Shown here piece by piece: positions 1 to 9,498 of a stretch of DNA of 64,000 nt; the stretch's first letter is position 1; the number at the start of each line of letters is the position of its first letter. The translations under genes were made by a program, and so were the position numbers. The notes under the pieces are model-generated. The model saw only the letters and a list, made by a program, of their open reading frames with translations, had not been told where the DNA came from and searched no databases. Source of the DNA: Flavobacterium sp. MDT1-60 (GTDB taxonomy: Bacteria > Bacteroidota > Bacteroidia > Flavobacteriales > Flavobacteriaceae); assembly GCF_014844035.1 (NCBI RefSeq), contig NZ_CP062159.1:682001-746000 (forward strand), written 5' to 3'.

Positions 1-2217
1 AATGCACCTGGTGTAAATGATAATCCAATTTACAGATATACTTTAACAGGTACAGCTATTGGTAACGTACCCGTTAGCGTAGGTCCTCAGGATAGTAATG
101 TATTTGATAATTTATTACCGGGAGATTATACAGTTAGAGTAACTTCAGGAAGAGGTTGTAATGCTCAGGTAGATACCAGAATTACACAACCAACTCCAAT
201 TGTAGTTAATGCACCAACAATTACACCTTTCGGATGTACTGCAGGTACAAATACTACAAGCTTTGCAAGTATTACAGTTAATTCTGTAACTGGAGGAACA
301 AATCCTTACGTTCTATATGTGTTCAGTAAAAACGGAACTGTTGTTCAAAGCAGCGCTTCTAATGTTTACAACGAAACTGATCTTGCTGGAGGTTCTTACT
401 CAGTAAAAGTATTTGACAGTAAAGGTTGTGAAGGTTCTTCTACAGCTCCAATTGTAATTGCACCGTTCATTACTATGAATGATATCAATGTTACTGTAGT
501 AACTCCAATAACTTGTATCAATAATGAAACTATTCAGGTGTCTGTTGCTACAACTGGAGGAACTCCAACAGCTTTAGTTTATACACTTACTGGTACAAAC
601 GGAACTGTTTTCAATCAAACAAACCCAACTGGATTATTCTCAGGATTAGCTATAGGAAATTATGCAATTACTGTGTTTAACCCAACAACGGGATGTACAA
701 TAAAAGATTTCCACTACATATTCGACCCTAATACTTTCGCTATCGAAGTAGCACAAGTTAAAGGCGAAGTTTGTTATGGAGATGCTGATGGAAGCATAGA
801 CTTGACGTTTGTTGACAATCAATTGAATCCAACAAATGATGCAGGAGCATTTACGTATACTATTACAGGTCCGGTACCAAGTTCTGGAACTTCAGCAACA
901 GCTGGTCCAGTTAGAATCTCAGGTTTAAGAGCTGGTCAGTATTCAGTTACAGCTAAGTTGGTTAATAGACCGGAATGTACGGTTACGAATGTGTTCACCA
1001 TTAATCAGCCAACAGCTCCATTATTGGTTACTAAATCTCAATCTGAAATTACTTGTATTACAGGTAACAATGACGGTGTGATTTCTGCATCTGCTACAGG
1101 CGGATGGGGTACAAATTACCAATATGAATTAGTTGGTCCGGTAAATGTTGCTTACTCTGATAAATATGAATTTACTGGTTTAACTGCCGGAAGCTATACG
1201 ATCAATGTGAAAGATGAGAAAGGATGTATTGCAACAACAACTGCTCAATTAGTTGTTCCGACACCAATCGTGATTACTGCGACTGCAAACGCTTCAATGT
1301 TATCATGTTTTGGAGATAAAAACGGTATCATCACTGTAGCTCAGCCAACAGGTGGTCAGGGAAGTAATTATATGTATACTTTAAATATCGTTTCTGCGAC
1401 ACCGGTTATCGTGTCAGGTCCTCAGGCTGGCAGAGTGTTTACAGGCTTAAGCGCTGGAACCTATACAATAACAGTTACTGACGGATTTGCCTGTACAGCG
1501 ACTTCTGCAACTGTCGTGATAAGCGAACCTACAGAAGTGAAACCAACATTAGATGTGTCAAGAACTCAAACTTGTCTGACGTTATCACAAATTACGTTAG
1601 GTGCAACAGGCGGAACAGCTCCTTATACTTATAGTACAAGCGCTAATTTTGCAACGGTTATTGGATCATTTGCTTCTTCTGTATCATTTGATGTTCCGGT
1701 AGGTAAATATCAATACTACGTAAAAGACGCTAATGGTTGTGTTGGATTTGTTTCTAATGAGATTAAAATTGATCCATTAGTACCACTATCACTTGATTTA
1801 GATGTAACCAATGCGGTTGTAAAATGTCAAGGTGAGTCAACAGGAGTTATTGTTGCTGATGCCGTGGGTGGTTTAGGAAACTATAGTTATACATTACTAA
1901 ACGGTGCTGGTACAGCTATCCTTCCTGCTCAGGCTGAAGGTAGATTCGAGAATCTTGCAATAGGTACTTATAGAGTAAAAGTAGATAGTGGAGATTGTAC
2001 ATTTACATCAGGAATTATAACAATCTCAGAACCTGCAACAGCAGTTACTGCTCAATTTAACGTAACAAATGTGGCTTGTTTTGGAGAGAATAACGGTAAG
2101 TTAGAGATTATCGCTTCTGGAGGTACAGGTATAATTAAATATGCACTTTCACCAGACTTGAATCAATTTGATACCGTAACAATTTTGAGAAATTGGCTCC
2201 TGGTGACTATCAGGTAA
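1..2217 (+). CDS. sprB: SprB-like gliding adhesin, internal repeat region (5' end outside window; frame broken near 2180)
   Basis: The frame is open from base 1, so this is the middle of a much larger cell-surface protein. It consists of tandem modules of roughly 80-100 residues, each with a G-G-x-x-x-Y-x-Y-T start, an F-x-x-L-x-x-G-x-Y-x-V core and an acidic G-C-x-x-x end, which is the SprB-repeat pattern. SprB is the mobile surface adhesin that drives Flavobacterium gliding. The downstream neighbour is a SprF-type protein, as in F. johnsoniae, which supports SprB over another large adhesin. The reading frame leaves the repeat pattern after F-D-T-V near base 2178 and stops at 2217, while the pattern continues in another frame (next entry). 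One base appears to be missing in the A/T run around 2176-2186. The family call is firm; the exact orthologue is inferred. Confidence 0.8.
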   Translation, partial: NAPGVNDNPIYRYTLTGTAIGNVPVSVGPQDSNVFDNLLPGDYTVRVTSGRGCNAQVDTRITQPTPIVVNAPTITPFGCTAGTNTTSFASITVNSVTGGTNPYVLYVFSKNGTVVQSSASNVYNETDLAGGSYSVKVFDSKGCEGSSTAPIVIAPFITMNDINVTVVTPITCINNETIQVSVATTGGTPTALVYTLTGTNGTVFNQTNPTGLFSGLAIGNYAITVFNPTTGCTIKDFHYIFDPNTFAIEVAQVKGEVCYGDADGSIDLTFVDNQLNPTNDAGAFTYTITGPVPSSGTSATAGPVRISGLRAGQYSVTAKLVNRPECTVTNVFTINQPTAPLLVTKSQSEITCITGNNDGVISASATGGWGTNYQYELVGPVNVAYSDKYEFTGLTAGSYTINVKDEKGCIATTTAQLVVPTPIVITATANASMLSCFGDKNGIITVAQPTGGQGSNYMYTLNIVSATPVIVSGPQAGRVFTGLSAGTYTITVTDGFACTATSATVVISEPTEVKPTLDVSRTQTCLTLSQITLGATGGTAPYTYSTSANFATVIGSFASSVSFDVPVGKYQYYVKDANGCVGFVSNEIKIDPLVPLSLDLDVTNAVVKCQGESTGVIVADAVGGLGNYSYTLLNGAGTAILPAQAEGRFENLAIGTYRVKVDSGDCTFTSGIITISEPATAVTAQFNVTNVACFGENNGKLEIIASGGTGIIKYALSPDLNQFDTVTILRNWLLVTIR

Positions 2218-3266
2218 TTGTTCAGGATGAAAATGGATGTTTCATTTTACACGACTTTACAATTACACAACCAGAGTTATTAATAGCTAAAGAAGTTCCA
2301 AACTCTATGATTCCAGAGGTTTGTGTTGGAGATAAAGATGGAGCATTTAGTGTAGAAGTTAAAGGTGGTACTGCACCGTATAGTGTAAGCCTGGATAATG
2401 AGAAAGGTCCATTTATACAAGGTGCTGTAGGTCAGACAATATTTGATTTCACAAACCTGACTGGTGGTACTCACGTAGTCTATTATAAAGATGCTGCGGG
2501 ATGTATTAACTCAGTACAAATCAATATGCCATTGCCGGTAGTTCTTAATCCAACGGCCGTAGTAACATATGATTGTGTTAACAATACACAAGCAAACATG
2601 GTTACTATTACAGTTGATGAAAGCATTACAAATCTTGCAGATGTTGATTACCAACTTGACGGAACAGGTGCTTACCAACCAAGCAATATCTTTACAAATC
2701 TTGCTCCTGGTAACCACTATGTGACAGCCAGACATACAAATGGTTGTGAAGTTCCAACAGTTAGCTTCGAGATTAAGGCATACACTCCACTTGGAATTAA
2801 ACTGTCTGATGGACAACCTGAAATGAACGTAATTTCGGTTACGGGTACAGGTGGAGCTCCAGCTTACGAATACAGTTTCAACGGAGAGCCATTTACTTCT
2901 TCTAATACTTTTAAAATCTACAAATCTGGAGATTATGAGGTAATTGTTAGAGATCAAAATGGTTGTACGGCTACGATTATAGTGCCAATGGTTTACATTG
3001 ATGTTTGTTTAGACAATTACTTTACTCCAAACGGAGATGGTGTTTATGATACTTGGGGTCCTGGTTGTACGAATATTTACAACAACCTTGAATTCTCAAT
3101 CTTTGACAGATACGGTCGTGTAATTGCTAAATATCATTATGGTCAAAAATGGGATGGAAGATACAATAGTGAAGACTTACCTTCGGGTGATTACTGGTAT
3201 GTTCTTAAACTAAATGACGAGAAAGATGCAAGAGAGTTTGTTGGACATTTCACTTTATACAGATAA
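2193..3266 (+). CDS. sprB: SprB-like adhesin, C-terminal part with type B T9SS sorting domain (continuation after frameshift)
   Basis: This frame continues the preceding repeat protein. Upstream of base 2193 it already reads N-F-E-K-L-A-P-G-D-Y, the missing half of the interrupted repeat, so it is not an independent gene and has no proper start. About 250 residues of further repeats are followed by a C-terminal domain of about 90 residues containing NYFTPNGDGVYDTW, F-D-R-Y-G-R, W-D-G-R and LPSGDYWYVLKLND. That is the gliding-motility-associated (type B) C-terminal signal of the type IX secretion system. It means the protein is exported across the outer membrane and shown at the surface. The stop at 3266 is 43 bases before the chosen start of the SprF-like gene, which fits joint transcription. 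Confidence 0.8.
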   Translation: MAPGDYQVIVQDENGCFILHDFTITQPELLIAKEVPNSMIPEVCVGDKDGAFSVEVKGGTAPYSVSLDNEKGPFIQGAVGQTIFDFTNLTGGTHVVYYKDAAGCINSVQINMPLPVVLNPTAVVTYDCVNNTQANMVTITVDESITNLADVDYQLDGTGAYQPSNIFTNLAPGNHYVTARHTNGCEVPTVSFEIKAYTPLGIKLSDGQPEMNVISVTGTGGAPAYEYSFNGEPFTSSNTFKIYKSGDYEVIVRDQNGCTATIIVPMVYIDVCLDNYFTPNGDGVYDTWGPGCTNIYNNLEFSIFDRYGRVIAKYHYGQKWDGRYNSEDLPSGDYWYVLKLNDEKDAREFVGHFTLYR

Positions 3267-3309
3267 CAAAATAATGCCCCTTAGGATGTTGTCTAAAAAA
3301 ATTATTACA

Positions 3310-4284
3310 ATGAAAAAATTATTTTTATCCTTAGTACTCATGGCTGTAACAACTAGTTACAGCCAAGAGTTAAACCTACCAGTGTTTACCCAGTATTTAG
3401 CTGACAACCCTTTCGTGCTTTCGCCTGCCTATGCGGGTATTGGAGATAACCTTAGAATTCGTGCCAACGGTCTTACACAATGGGTCGGAATCAAAGATGC
3501 TCCCGAAAATCAATCGCTTTATGCTGATTTTAGAATCCTGGATCGTTCGGGAGTGGGAATTTCAGTTTATAATGATAAGAATGGTTATACAAGACAAACC
3601 GGTGCCAAAGTTTCATTTGCGCATCACATCATCTTGGATTATTATTCTAAACAATACTTGTCTTTTGGACTTTCGTATAACTTCAACAGTTTCCGAATTG
3701 ACATTGATGAATTCAATAACACAATTGAGCATCCTATTTTAGATCCCGCTGTTACAGATAATCGTTATACAGGTAATAATAACTTTGATATTAGTGCCTT
3801 GTATCGTAACAAGAGTTTCTATTTGAGTTTCAACGCGAATAACGTTTTAAAGAAAAACACAAATAAATACAGAGGTGTTGAGCCAAATTTACTTTCAAAC
3901 TATCAGGTTTATACAGGATATGTTTTTAAAGATGGGGAAAACAGTCGTATAGAATATGAGCCTTCAGTCTTCTACCAGTATTTTGCAAGTGACAAACGTT
4001 CTACTACCGATTTTAACTTTAAGTACAGACGTTACAACCGTTACGAAGATTATTATTGGATTGGAGTTTCGTATCGTATGCTAAACGACCAGTTTCCTAA
4101 ACCATTATCTGTTGGGCCAATGGCTGGTTTTATGAAGTCTAAATTCTATTTCGGATATTCTTATCAGGTAATGTTCAATGATCTTGGAAACTACAATACC
4201 GGTACACACGTAATTACTATCGGATTTGATTTCTTACAGTCTATCAGTAACTGTCCTTGTACGCAAAGTCCTGTTCACGACTAA
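3310..4284 (+). CDS. sprF: PorP/SprF family outer membrane protein, partner of the SprB-like adhesin
   Basis: Encodes 324 residues from the ATG at 3310, chosen because MKKLFLSLVLMAVTTSYSQ is a clean signal peptide; an in-frame ATG at 3274 would add a poor N-terminal tail. The body has the PorP/SprF pattern: L-P-V-F-T-Q-Y-L-A-D-N-P-F-V-L-S-P-A-Y-A-G near the mature N-terminus, then many short aromatic beta-strands typical of an outer membrane barrel, for example YLSFGLSYNFNSF. In F. johnsoniae SprF is needed to secrete or attach SprB, and proteins with type B sorting signals are commonly encoded next to a PorP/SprF protein. Position right after the adhesin supports that pairing. A 17-nt imperfect inverted repeat follows the stop. 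Confidence 0.85.
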   Translation: MKKLFLSLVLMAVTTSYSQELNLPVFTQYLADNPFVLSPAYAGIGDNLRIRANGLTQWVGIKDAPENQSLYADFRILDRSGVGISVYNDKNGYTRQTGAKVSFAHHIILDYYSKQYLSFGLSYNFNSFRIDIDEFNNTIEHPILDPAVTDNRYTGNNNFDISALYRNKSFYLSFNANNVLKKNTNKYRGVEPNLLSNYQVYTGYVFKDGENSRIEYEPSVFYQYFASDKRSTTDFNFKYRRYNRYEDYYWIGVSYRMLNDQFPKPLSVGPMAGFMKSKFYFGYSYQVMFNDLGNYNTGTHVITIGFDFLQSISNCPCTQSPVHD

Positions 4285-4294
4285 TAATTGCATA

Positions 4295-4364
4295 GTTGAA
4301 AGTACTGCAGTCTGGATTTTCATTTTTATTTTGAAAAGCAAATTTTTACTGCAGTACGTTTAAC
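4295..4364 (+). repeat. Imperfect inverted repeat downstream of sprF, possible terminator
   Basis: Arms 4295-4311 and 4348-4364 match at 15 of 17 positions when one is reverse-complemented, sharing GTACTGCAGT. The loop is 36 nt. There is no strong T-run after it, so a terminator role is only possible. It lies in the 252-base gap between sprF and pgk. Confidence 0.45.
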
Positions 4365-4497
4365 TTTCATAATGGTATAAGCAACCATTTTTAACTTTTT
4401 TAAATATAAATTTGTTTTTTTCATAATTTACATCGTTTTCGTTGTTATAGATAGGTTATTTTTACATATTTCAAATTTAATACTACTCTAAAAGTTC

Positions 4498-4505
4498 TAT
4501 ATTTG
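4498..4505 (+). promoter_or_regulatory. Putative -7 promoter element for pgk
   Basis: TATATTTG matches the Bacteroidota -7 consensus TAnnTTTG and lies 31 bases before the pgk ATG. No TTG was found at the usual 17-19 base spacing upstream, so only half of the promoter is supported. Confidence 0.4.
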
Positions 4506-4536
4506 TTTTTCTTTCAAAAAATTAAAAAATTATCAA

Positions 4537-5724
4537 ATGAAAACTTTAAACGATTTCGATTTTAAAAATAAAAAAGCAATTATCCGTGTTGACTTCAACG
4601 TACCACTGGATGAAAACTTTAATGTAACAGATGCAACTCGTATCGAAGCTGCAAAACCAACAATTGACACTATTCTTGCTCAGGGCGGAAGTGTTATTTT
4701 AATGTCACATTTAGGAAGACCAAAAGGTGCTGAAGAAAAATATTCGTTAAAACATATTTTAAAAACAGCTTCTGAAATTTTAGGGGTTGAAGTTAAGTTT
4801 GCTACTGATTGTGTTGGAGAACCATCTCAGACTGCTGCTGCAGCTTTAAAGCCAGGTGAAGTTTTATTACTCGAAAATTTACGTTTTCATGCTGAAGAAG
4901 AAGCTGGAGATGTTGCTTTTGCAAAAGAATTGGCATCTCTTGGAGATATCTATGTAAATGATGCTTTCGGAACAGCTCACAGAGCGCATGCTTCAACAAC
5001 AATTATTGCACAATTTTTTCCAACAGAAAAATGTTTCGGAACATTGTTGGCAAAAGAAATCGAGAGTTTAAATAAAGTACTTAAAAATAGCGAGAAACCG
5101 GTTACTGCTGTTCTAGGAGGTTCTAAAGTATCTTCAAAAATCACAGTTATCGAAAATATCTTAGATAAAGTAGATCACATGATCATTGGTGGTGGAATGA
5201 CTTTTACTTTCGTAAAGGCACTAGGTGGTAAAATTGGTAATTCTATTTGCGAAGATGACAAACAGGAATTGGCACTTGAAATTTTAAGATTAGCTAAAGA
5301 AAAAGGAGTTCAGATTCATATTCCGGTTGATGTTATTGCTGCTGATGATTTCTCAAATACAGCAAATACAAAAGTGGTAGATGTAAAAGAAATTCCTGAT
5401 GGATGGCAAGGTCTTGATGCAGGTCCTAAATCATTGGAAAATTTCAAAAAAGTAATTTTAGAATCTAAAACTATTTTATGGAACGGTCCTTTAGGTGTTT
5501 TTGAAATGGAAACATTTTCAAAAGGAACTATCGCTTTAGGCGATTATATTGCGGAATCTACGCAAAATGGTGCTTTTTCATTAGTAGGTGGTGGTGATTC
5601 TGTCGCTGCTGTAAAACAGTTCGGTTTTGAAGATAAAATGAGCTACGTTTCTACTGGTGGTGGAGCAATGCTTGAAATGTTAGAAGGAAAAATTTTACCT
5701 GGAATCGCTGCGATTTTAGACTAA
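4537..5724 (+). CDS. pgk: Phosphoglycerate kinase
   Basis: Glycolytic enzyme that converts 1,3-bisphosphoglycerate and ADP to 3-phosphoglycerate and ATP in the cytoplasm. At 395 residues it has the standard bacterial length. Visible signatures are RVDFNVPLD near residue 17, the SHLGRPKG motif near 55-62, [10 protein letters not shown] near 110, [10 protein letters not shown] near 188-197, WNGPLGVFE near 310 and the C-terminal nucleotide-binding loop GGGDSVAAV. Nothing is missing. The gene has its own upstream gap and appears to be a single transcription unit with a candidate -7 box. The next gene is in the same direction after 111 bases. Confidence 0.97.
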   Translation: MKTLNDFDFKNKKAIIRVDFNVPLDENFNVTDATRIEAAKPTIDTILAQGGSVILMSHLGRPKGAEEKYSLKHILKTASEILGVEVKFATDCVGEPSQTAAAALKPGEVLLLENLRFHAEEEAGDVAFAKELASLGDIYVNDAFGTAHRAHASTTIIAQFFPTEKCFGTLLAKEIESLNKVLKNSEKPVTAVLGGSKVSSKITVIENILDKVDHMIIGGGMTFTFVKALGGKIGNSICEDDKQELALEILRLAKEKGVQIHIPVDVIAADDFSNTANTKVVDVKEIPDGWQGLDAGPKSLENFKKVILESKTILWNGPLGVFEMETFSKGTIALGDYIAESTQNGAFSLVGGGDSVAAVKQFGFEDKMSYVSTGGGAMLEMLEGKILPGIAAILD

Positions 5725-5835
5725 AAAATCACAATTAACATTTTTTTGCATATTTTTCATTGGTAATCTATTTAAGTTTGCAAAAATACGATTGCTATAA
5801 TTGTTTGAATTATAGGATTTTAAAAAAAATGTTAT

Positions 5836-7671
5836 ATGATTATAAAGAAAATCTCCTTAGCGGTTACAGCTCTTTTTTCGATAACGATGTTTGCGCAGGA
5901 AACTGCAACAACTTCGCTGGATATTAAACCAGAAGTAAAGCTGTCGTACTTAGATTCTGTGAAAAGTTCTTTCAAAAAAGATGAAGTGGCTACAAAAGTA
6001 GACAGTCTCTGGATGAATGAATGTTTGAGTTTAGATATCTACAATGATTTTTCAAAAGATATTCAGACCTTAAATACAGATCAGGATGTTAATGCCGAAT
6101 TGCCAACAGAGCTTTTAAAACAGCGTTTGCAGGCAATGAATGAGAAATCTCCTTTTAATATTGAATACAATCAGGGATTAGAAAATATAATAAAGTCATT
6201 TCTTAAGAATCGAAAAAAATCGTTATCCCGATTAATGGCTTTATCAGAATATTATTTCCCAATTTTTGAGGAAGCTTTTGCCAAACAAAATATTCCTTTA
6301 GAAATTAAATATTTAGCTATTGTAGAATCTGCTTTAAACCCTAAAGCAGTTTCTAGAATGGGCGCCACGGGTCTCTGGCAATTCATGTACGGAACTGGAA
6401 AACAATACGCACTTAAAATCGACTCTTATATCGATGAACGCAGCGATCCGCTTAAAGCAACTGCTGCAGCCTCAGATTATTTTTCTAAAATGTATACTAT
6501 TTTCGGCGACTGGGAGCTTGTTTTAGCTTCTTATAATTCAGGTCCGGGAAATGTTACCAAAGCAATTCGTCGCTCTGGCGGAAAGACAAAATACTGGGAC
6601 ATTAGAAATTATTTGCCAAAAGAAACGCAAGGTTATGTTCCGGCTTTCCTGGCAACAATGTATCTTTTTGAATACCATAAAGAACACGGAATTAATCCGG
6701 AAAGAGCTGTCGTTAAAAATTTCGAAACAGATACAGTAAACGTTAAAAGCGAAATGTCTTTCAAACAAATTGCCGATTTGTTAGACATGCCACAGTCACA
6801 AATACAGCTTTTAAATCCTTCTTATAAATTAAATGTTGTTCCGTTTTATCAGGGAGAAAATCATTTTATTCGTTTGCCAAAAGATAAAATCGCAACTTTC
6901 GTTACAAATGAAGATAAGATTTATGCTTACGTTAGACATCAGTCAGAAAATAAAACAATGTCAACTCGTTTGGCTTTAAAAGTTACACCTAAAGCAAAAG
7001 CACAATTAGACAAAACAATTTATTCAGATGTTAAATTGTATAAGGTTCAAAAAGGAGATAATTTGGGAGCTATTGCTGAAAAATATGATGTCAATATCGG
7101 TGACCTAAAGAAATGGAATAACCTGAAATCAAATTCGGTTGCACTAGGAAGAACATTGAAAATTAAATCGGATATTGATCTGGCTAAGATTTCTAAAGAA
7201 CCTAAAGCAATTCCAACATTAGAGAAAAAATCAGAAGAAGCTATTGCGGCTGTTGATGATAAAGAAAAAGGGGCTGGTCAGTCACAAGAATATGTAGTTG
7301 TTGCAGGAGATAATTTAGGAAGCATTGCTAAAAAATTCGGTACAACTATTGCTGATCTAAAAGAGCTTAATAATCTAACATCAAACAATATCGGTTTAGG
7401 GAAAACTTTAGTGATTTCTAAAGAAATTCCTGCGATTGAAGAAACGGCTACAGTTAATACGGCTATTGTTTCAAACGCTTCAATCGACTCTTTCAAAAAG
7501 AAAACAGCCTCTGCCAAAAGCATGAGTGAAGATTATTACGTTAAAAAAGGTGATTCATTATATAGCATTTCAAAAAAATACCCTGGAGTTACAATTTCGG
7601 ATATTAAAAAATGGAATGGCATTAAAAACGAAGATCTAAAACCGGGAATGAAGCTCAAAATAAACGGATAA
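5836..7671 (+). CDS. MltD-like membrane-bound lytic murein transglycosylase with three LysM domains
   Basis: A 611-residue exported cell-wall enzyme. The signal peptide runs to about residue 20 (MFAQ). The GH23 lytic transglycosylase domain spans about 150-280 with the catalytic glutamate in VESALNP (E164), followed by GATGLWQFM and ASYNSGPGNV, so it should cleave the MurNAc-GlcNAc bond of peptidoglycan to form anhydro-muropeptides. Three LysM peptidoglycan-binding modules follow at about 401-443, 485-528 and 566-609, separated by Lys/Glu-rich linkers. The arrangement is that of MltD (E. coli has two LysM modules). It is followed in the same direction after 46 bases by a DUF4837 lipoprotein gene. 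Confidence 0.92.
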   Translation: MIIKKISLAVTALFSITMFAQETATTSLDIKPEVKLSYLDSVKSSFKKDEVATKVDSLWMNECLSLDIYNDFSKDIQTLNTDQDVNAELPTELLKQRLQAMNEKSPFNIEYNQGLENIIKSFLKNRKKSLSRLMALSEYYFPIFEEAFAKQNIPLEIKYLAIVESALNPKAVSRMGATGLWQFMYGTGKQYALKIDSYIDERSDPLKATAAASDYFSKMYTIFGDWELVLASYNSGPGNVTKAIRRSGGKTKYWDIRNYLPKETQGYVPAFLATMYLFEYHKEHGINPERAVVKNFETDTVNVKSEMSFKQIADLLDMPQSQIQLLNPSYKLNVVPFYQGENHFIRLPKDKIATFVTNEDKIYAYVRHQSENKTMSTRLALKVTPKAKAQLDKTIYSDVKLYKVQKGDNLGAIAEKYDVNIGDLKKWNNLKSNSVALGRTLKIKSDIDLAKISKEPKAIPTLEKKSEEAIAAVDDKEKGAGQSQEYVVVAGDNLGSIAKKFGTTIADLKELNNLTSNNIGLGKTLVISKEIPAIEETATVNTAIVSNASIDSFKKKTASAKSMSEDYYVKKGDSLYSISKKYPGVTISDIKKWNGIKNEDLKPGMKLKING

Positions 7672-7717
7672 TAAAAAATCTTACCTAAATTTGGGTTTTA
7701 TTTCATAAATTAAGAAA

Positions 7718-8686
7718 ATGAATAAAACCCATTTTTTATTGGTAGTAATCCCGTTTCTGTTGATTTCGTGTTTAAAAACAGAAAAACAACCGCAACCTGT
7801 TTCGGGTAAACCCAACACCATTTCAATCATTATTGATGATCAGTTGTGGTATGGAGAAGTTGGCGACAGTATCCGAAATAAATTTGCCTCGCCAGTTTGG
7901 GGTCTTACCCAGGAGGAACCACTTTTCACCATCAATCAATATCCCGCCAGATTACTCGAAGGTTTTGTAACCGATAGCCGAAGTATTATTGTAGTGAAAA
8001 AAGCCGCTACAGATAAATTCGAAATTATCCGAAGCAAAGCACTGCCTCATAATACCTTTCGTATTTACGGAAAATCAGTAGATGATATTATTTGTAGTAT
8101 CGAGATGAACGGATCGCAAATCATTAAGCTCATTCGTGATGCCGAAATCGAAAAAATTCAACAAGACAACAGTAAAGCGCTTTTAAATCCAGCCGTACTT
8201 AAAAATAAATTTCATATTAATGTCCAAATTCCGATTGGCTATGAATATATGTTGCACAAAAAGAATTTTATTTGGCTGAAAAAAGAGATCATCAGCGGTA
8301 ATACAAGTCTTCTTATTTATCAGGTTCCCATTAAACAACTGACTAAAAGCTCAGACATTGTTGGAAATATTGTCAAAATGCGCGATTCAATCGGACTCTA
8401 CATCAAAGGTCGTGAACCCAATACACAGATGATTACCGGCGAAGCCTATGCACCGTATTTTTCTACTATTTCGTTAGATGGAAAAAAGACTTTTGAAACC
8501 AAAGGAACCTGGGAACTTAAAAACGATTTTATGACGGGTCCATTTATCAATTACGCTATTGTTGATGAACCAAACAAACGTATTTTAGTTATTGAAGGCT
8601 TTTGTTATTCTCCATCGAATCAGGAAAGAGATTTAATGCTGGAGTTGGAGGCCATTATAAAATCGGTAAAAATTGATAAAAGGTAG
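7718..8686 (+). CDS. DUF4837 family lipoprotein
   Basis: A 322-residue protein with a lipoprotein signal peptide ending in the lipobox LLIS-C (C18). The mature part begins with ISIIIDDQLWYGEVGDSIR and contains QEEPLFTINQYP, both characteristic of the DUF4837 family, which is restricted to Bacteroidota. No enzymatic motif is visible and the function is unknown. It is probably anchored in the outer or inner membrane facing the periplasm. It lies directly downstream of the lytic transglycosylase gene in the same direction, so co-transcription and an envelope role are plausible but not shown. Confidence 0.85.
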   Translation: MNKTHFLLVVIPFLLISCLKTEKQPQPVSGKPNTISIIIDDQLWYGEVGDSIRNKFASPVWGLTQEEPLFTINQYPARLLEGFVTDSRSIIVVKKAATDKFEIIRSKALPHNTFRIYGKSVDDIICSIEMNGSQIIKLIRDAEIEKIQQDNSKALLNPAVLKNKFHINVQIPIGYEYMLHKKNFIWLKKEIISGNTSLLIYQVPIKQLTKSSDIVGNIVKMRDSIGLYIKGREPNTQMITGEAYAPYFSTISLDGKKTFETKGTWELKNDFMTGPFINYAIVDEPNKRILVIEGFCYSPSNQERDLMLELEAIIKSVKIDKR

Positions 8687-8701
8687 TTTGATTATTTTTC
8701 A

Positions 8702-8709
8702 TACTTTTG
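8702..8709 (+). promoter_or_regulatory. Putative -7 promoter element for the DUF1579 gene
   Basis: TACTTTTG fits TAnnTTTG and lies 27 bases before the ATG at 8737. No TTG at 17-19 bases upstream was found, so the call rests on the -7 box alone. Confidence 0.35.
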
Positions 8710-8736
8710 TTTTAACAAACATTAAATCAGTTGATT

Positions 8737-9378
8737 ATGAAAAGTTTTTATTTAGGATTATCAATGTTAGTGGTGTGTTTTATTTCTTGTAAAAAAGAAG
8801 TAAAAACAGAAACGGAAGCCGTTACAGTTACGGATAGCGTTAAAACAGAAGAACCAATTGCAGAAACACCTTTAGATTCTGCAACACAAATGAAATTATG
8901 GGTAGCCTATGCAACACCTGGAAACGCTCATAAAATGATGGCAGATGAAACAGGAACATGGAATTGCGATATGACTTTTTGGGAAGAAGCTAACGGAAAG
9001 CCAAGTAAAGCTACTTCAACAGCAAATATTAAGATGATACTTGGAGGCCGTTATCAGGAAGCGATTTATAACGGAACTATGATGGGACAGCCATTTGAAG
9101 GTAAAAGTACGCTTGCTTACAATAATGTGAGTAAAGAATTTACCACTACTTTTATTGATAATATGGGTACCGGTATGATGGTTGCCAGTGGAAAATATGA
9201 CGAAGCAACCAAAAGCATGAATTTAAAAGGAGATATGGTGAGTCCGCTAAACGGCAAAAAAACACCTTATAGAGAAGTATACACCATTGTTGATGCCAAT
9301 ACGCGTAAAATGGAAATGTATGACACAAAAAATGGCGAGGAATATAAAAGCATGGAAATTATCATGAAGAGAAAATAA
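8737..9378 (+). CDS. DUF1579 domain lipoprotein
   Basis: A 213-residue protein from the ATG at 8737, preferred to a TTG two codons earlier because it starts a clean lipoprotein signal ending FIS-C (C18). After a Glu/Thr/Val-rich linker the DUF1579 domain starts near residue 60: H-K-M-M-A-D-E-T-G-T-W, ILGGRYQEAIYNG, PFEGKSTLAYNN and KEFTTTFIDNMGTGMM. The family is predicted to fold as a lipocalin-like barrel; its ligand and function are unknown. A strong hairpin terminator follows at 9415-9445, so it is probably monocistronic. Confidence 0.85.
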   Translation: MKSFYLGLSMLVVCFISCKKEVKTETEAVTVTDSVKTEEPIAETPLDSATQMKLWVAYATPGNAHKMMADETGTWNCDMTFWEEANGKPSKATSTANIKMILGGRYQEAIYNGTMMGQPFEGKSTLAYNNVSKEFTTTFIDNMGTGMMVASGKYDEATKSMNLKGDMVSPLNGKKTPYREVYTIVDANTRKMEMYDTKNGEEYKSMEIIMKRK

Positions 9379-9414
9379 ATATCGCCTTAGAGAAATGTAC
9401 GATTTAAATAATTA

Positions 9415-9445
9415 AAATCCCGATTGCAATTTGTGATCGGGATTT
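9415..9445 (+). terminator. Rho-independent terminator after the DUF1579 gene
   Basis: A perfect 10-bp stem (AAATCCCGAT with ATCGGGATTT) and an 11-nt loop, followed by CTATTTG. It separates the lipoprotein gene from the acetyltransferase gene. Confidence 0.75.
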
Positions 9446-9465
9446 CTATTTGATAATATTTGATG

Positions 9466-9473
9466 TAATTTTG
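9466..9473 (+). promoter_or_regulatory. Putative -7 promoter element for the ElaA-like gene
   Basis: TAATTTTG fits TAnnTTTG and ends 25 bases before the ATG at 9499, just after a terminator. No correctly spaced TTG was found. Confidence 0.4.
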
Positions 9474-9498
9474 CAGGTCGATATAAACAACAAACAGA

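Noticed and set aside
2511..2957. 148-codon minus-strand open frame
   Set aside because: Antisense to the SprB-like repeats; no known pattern.
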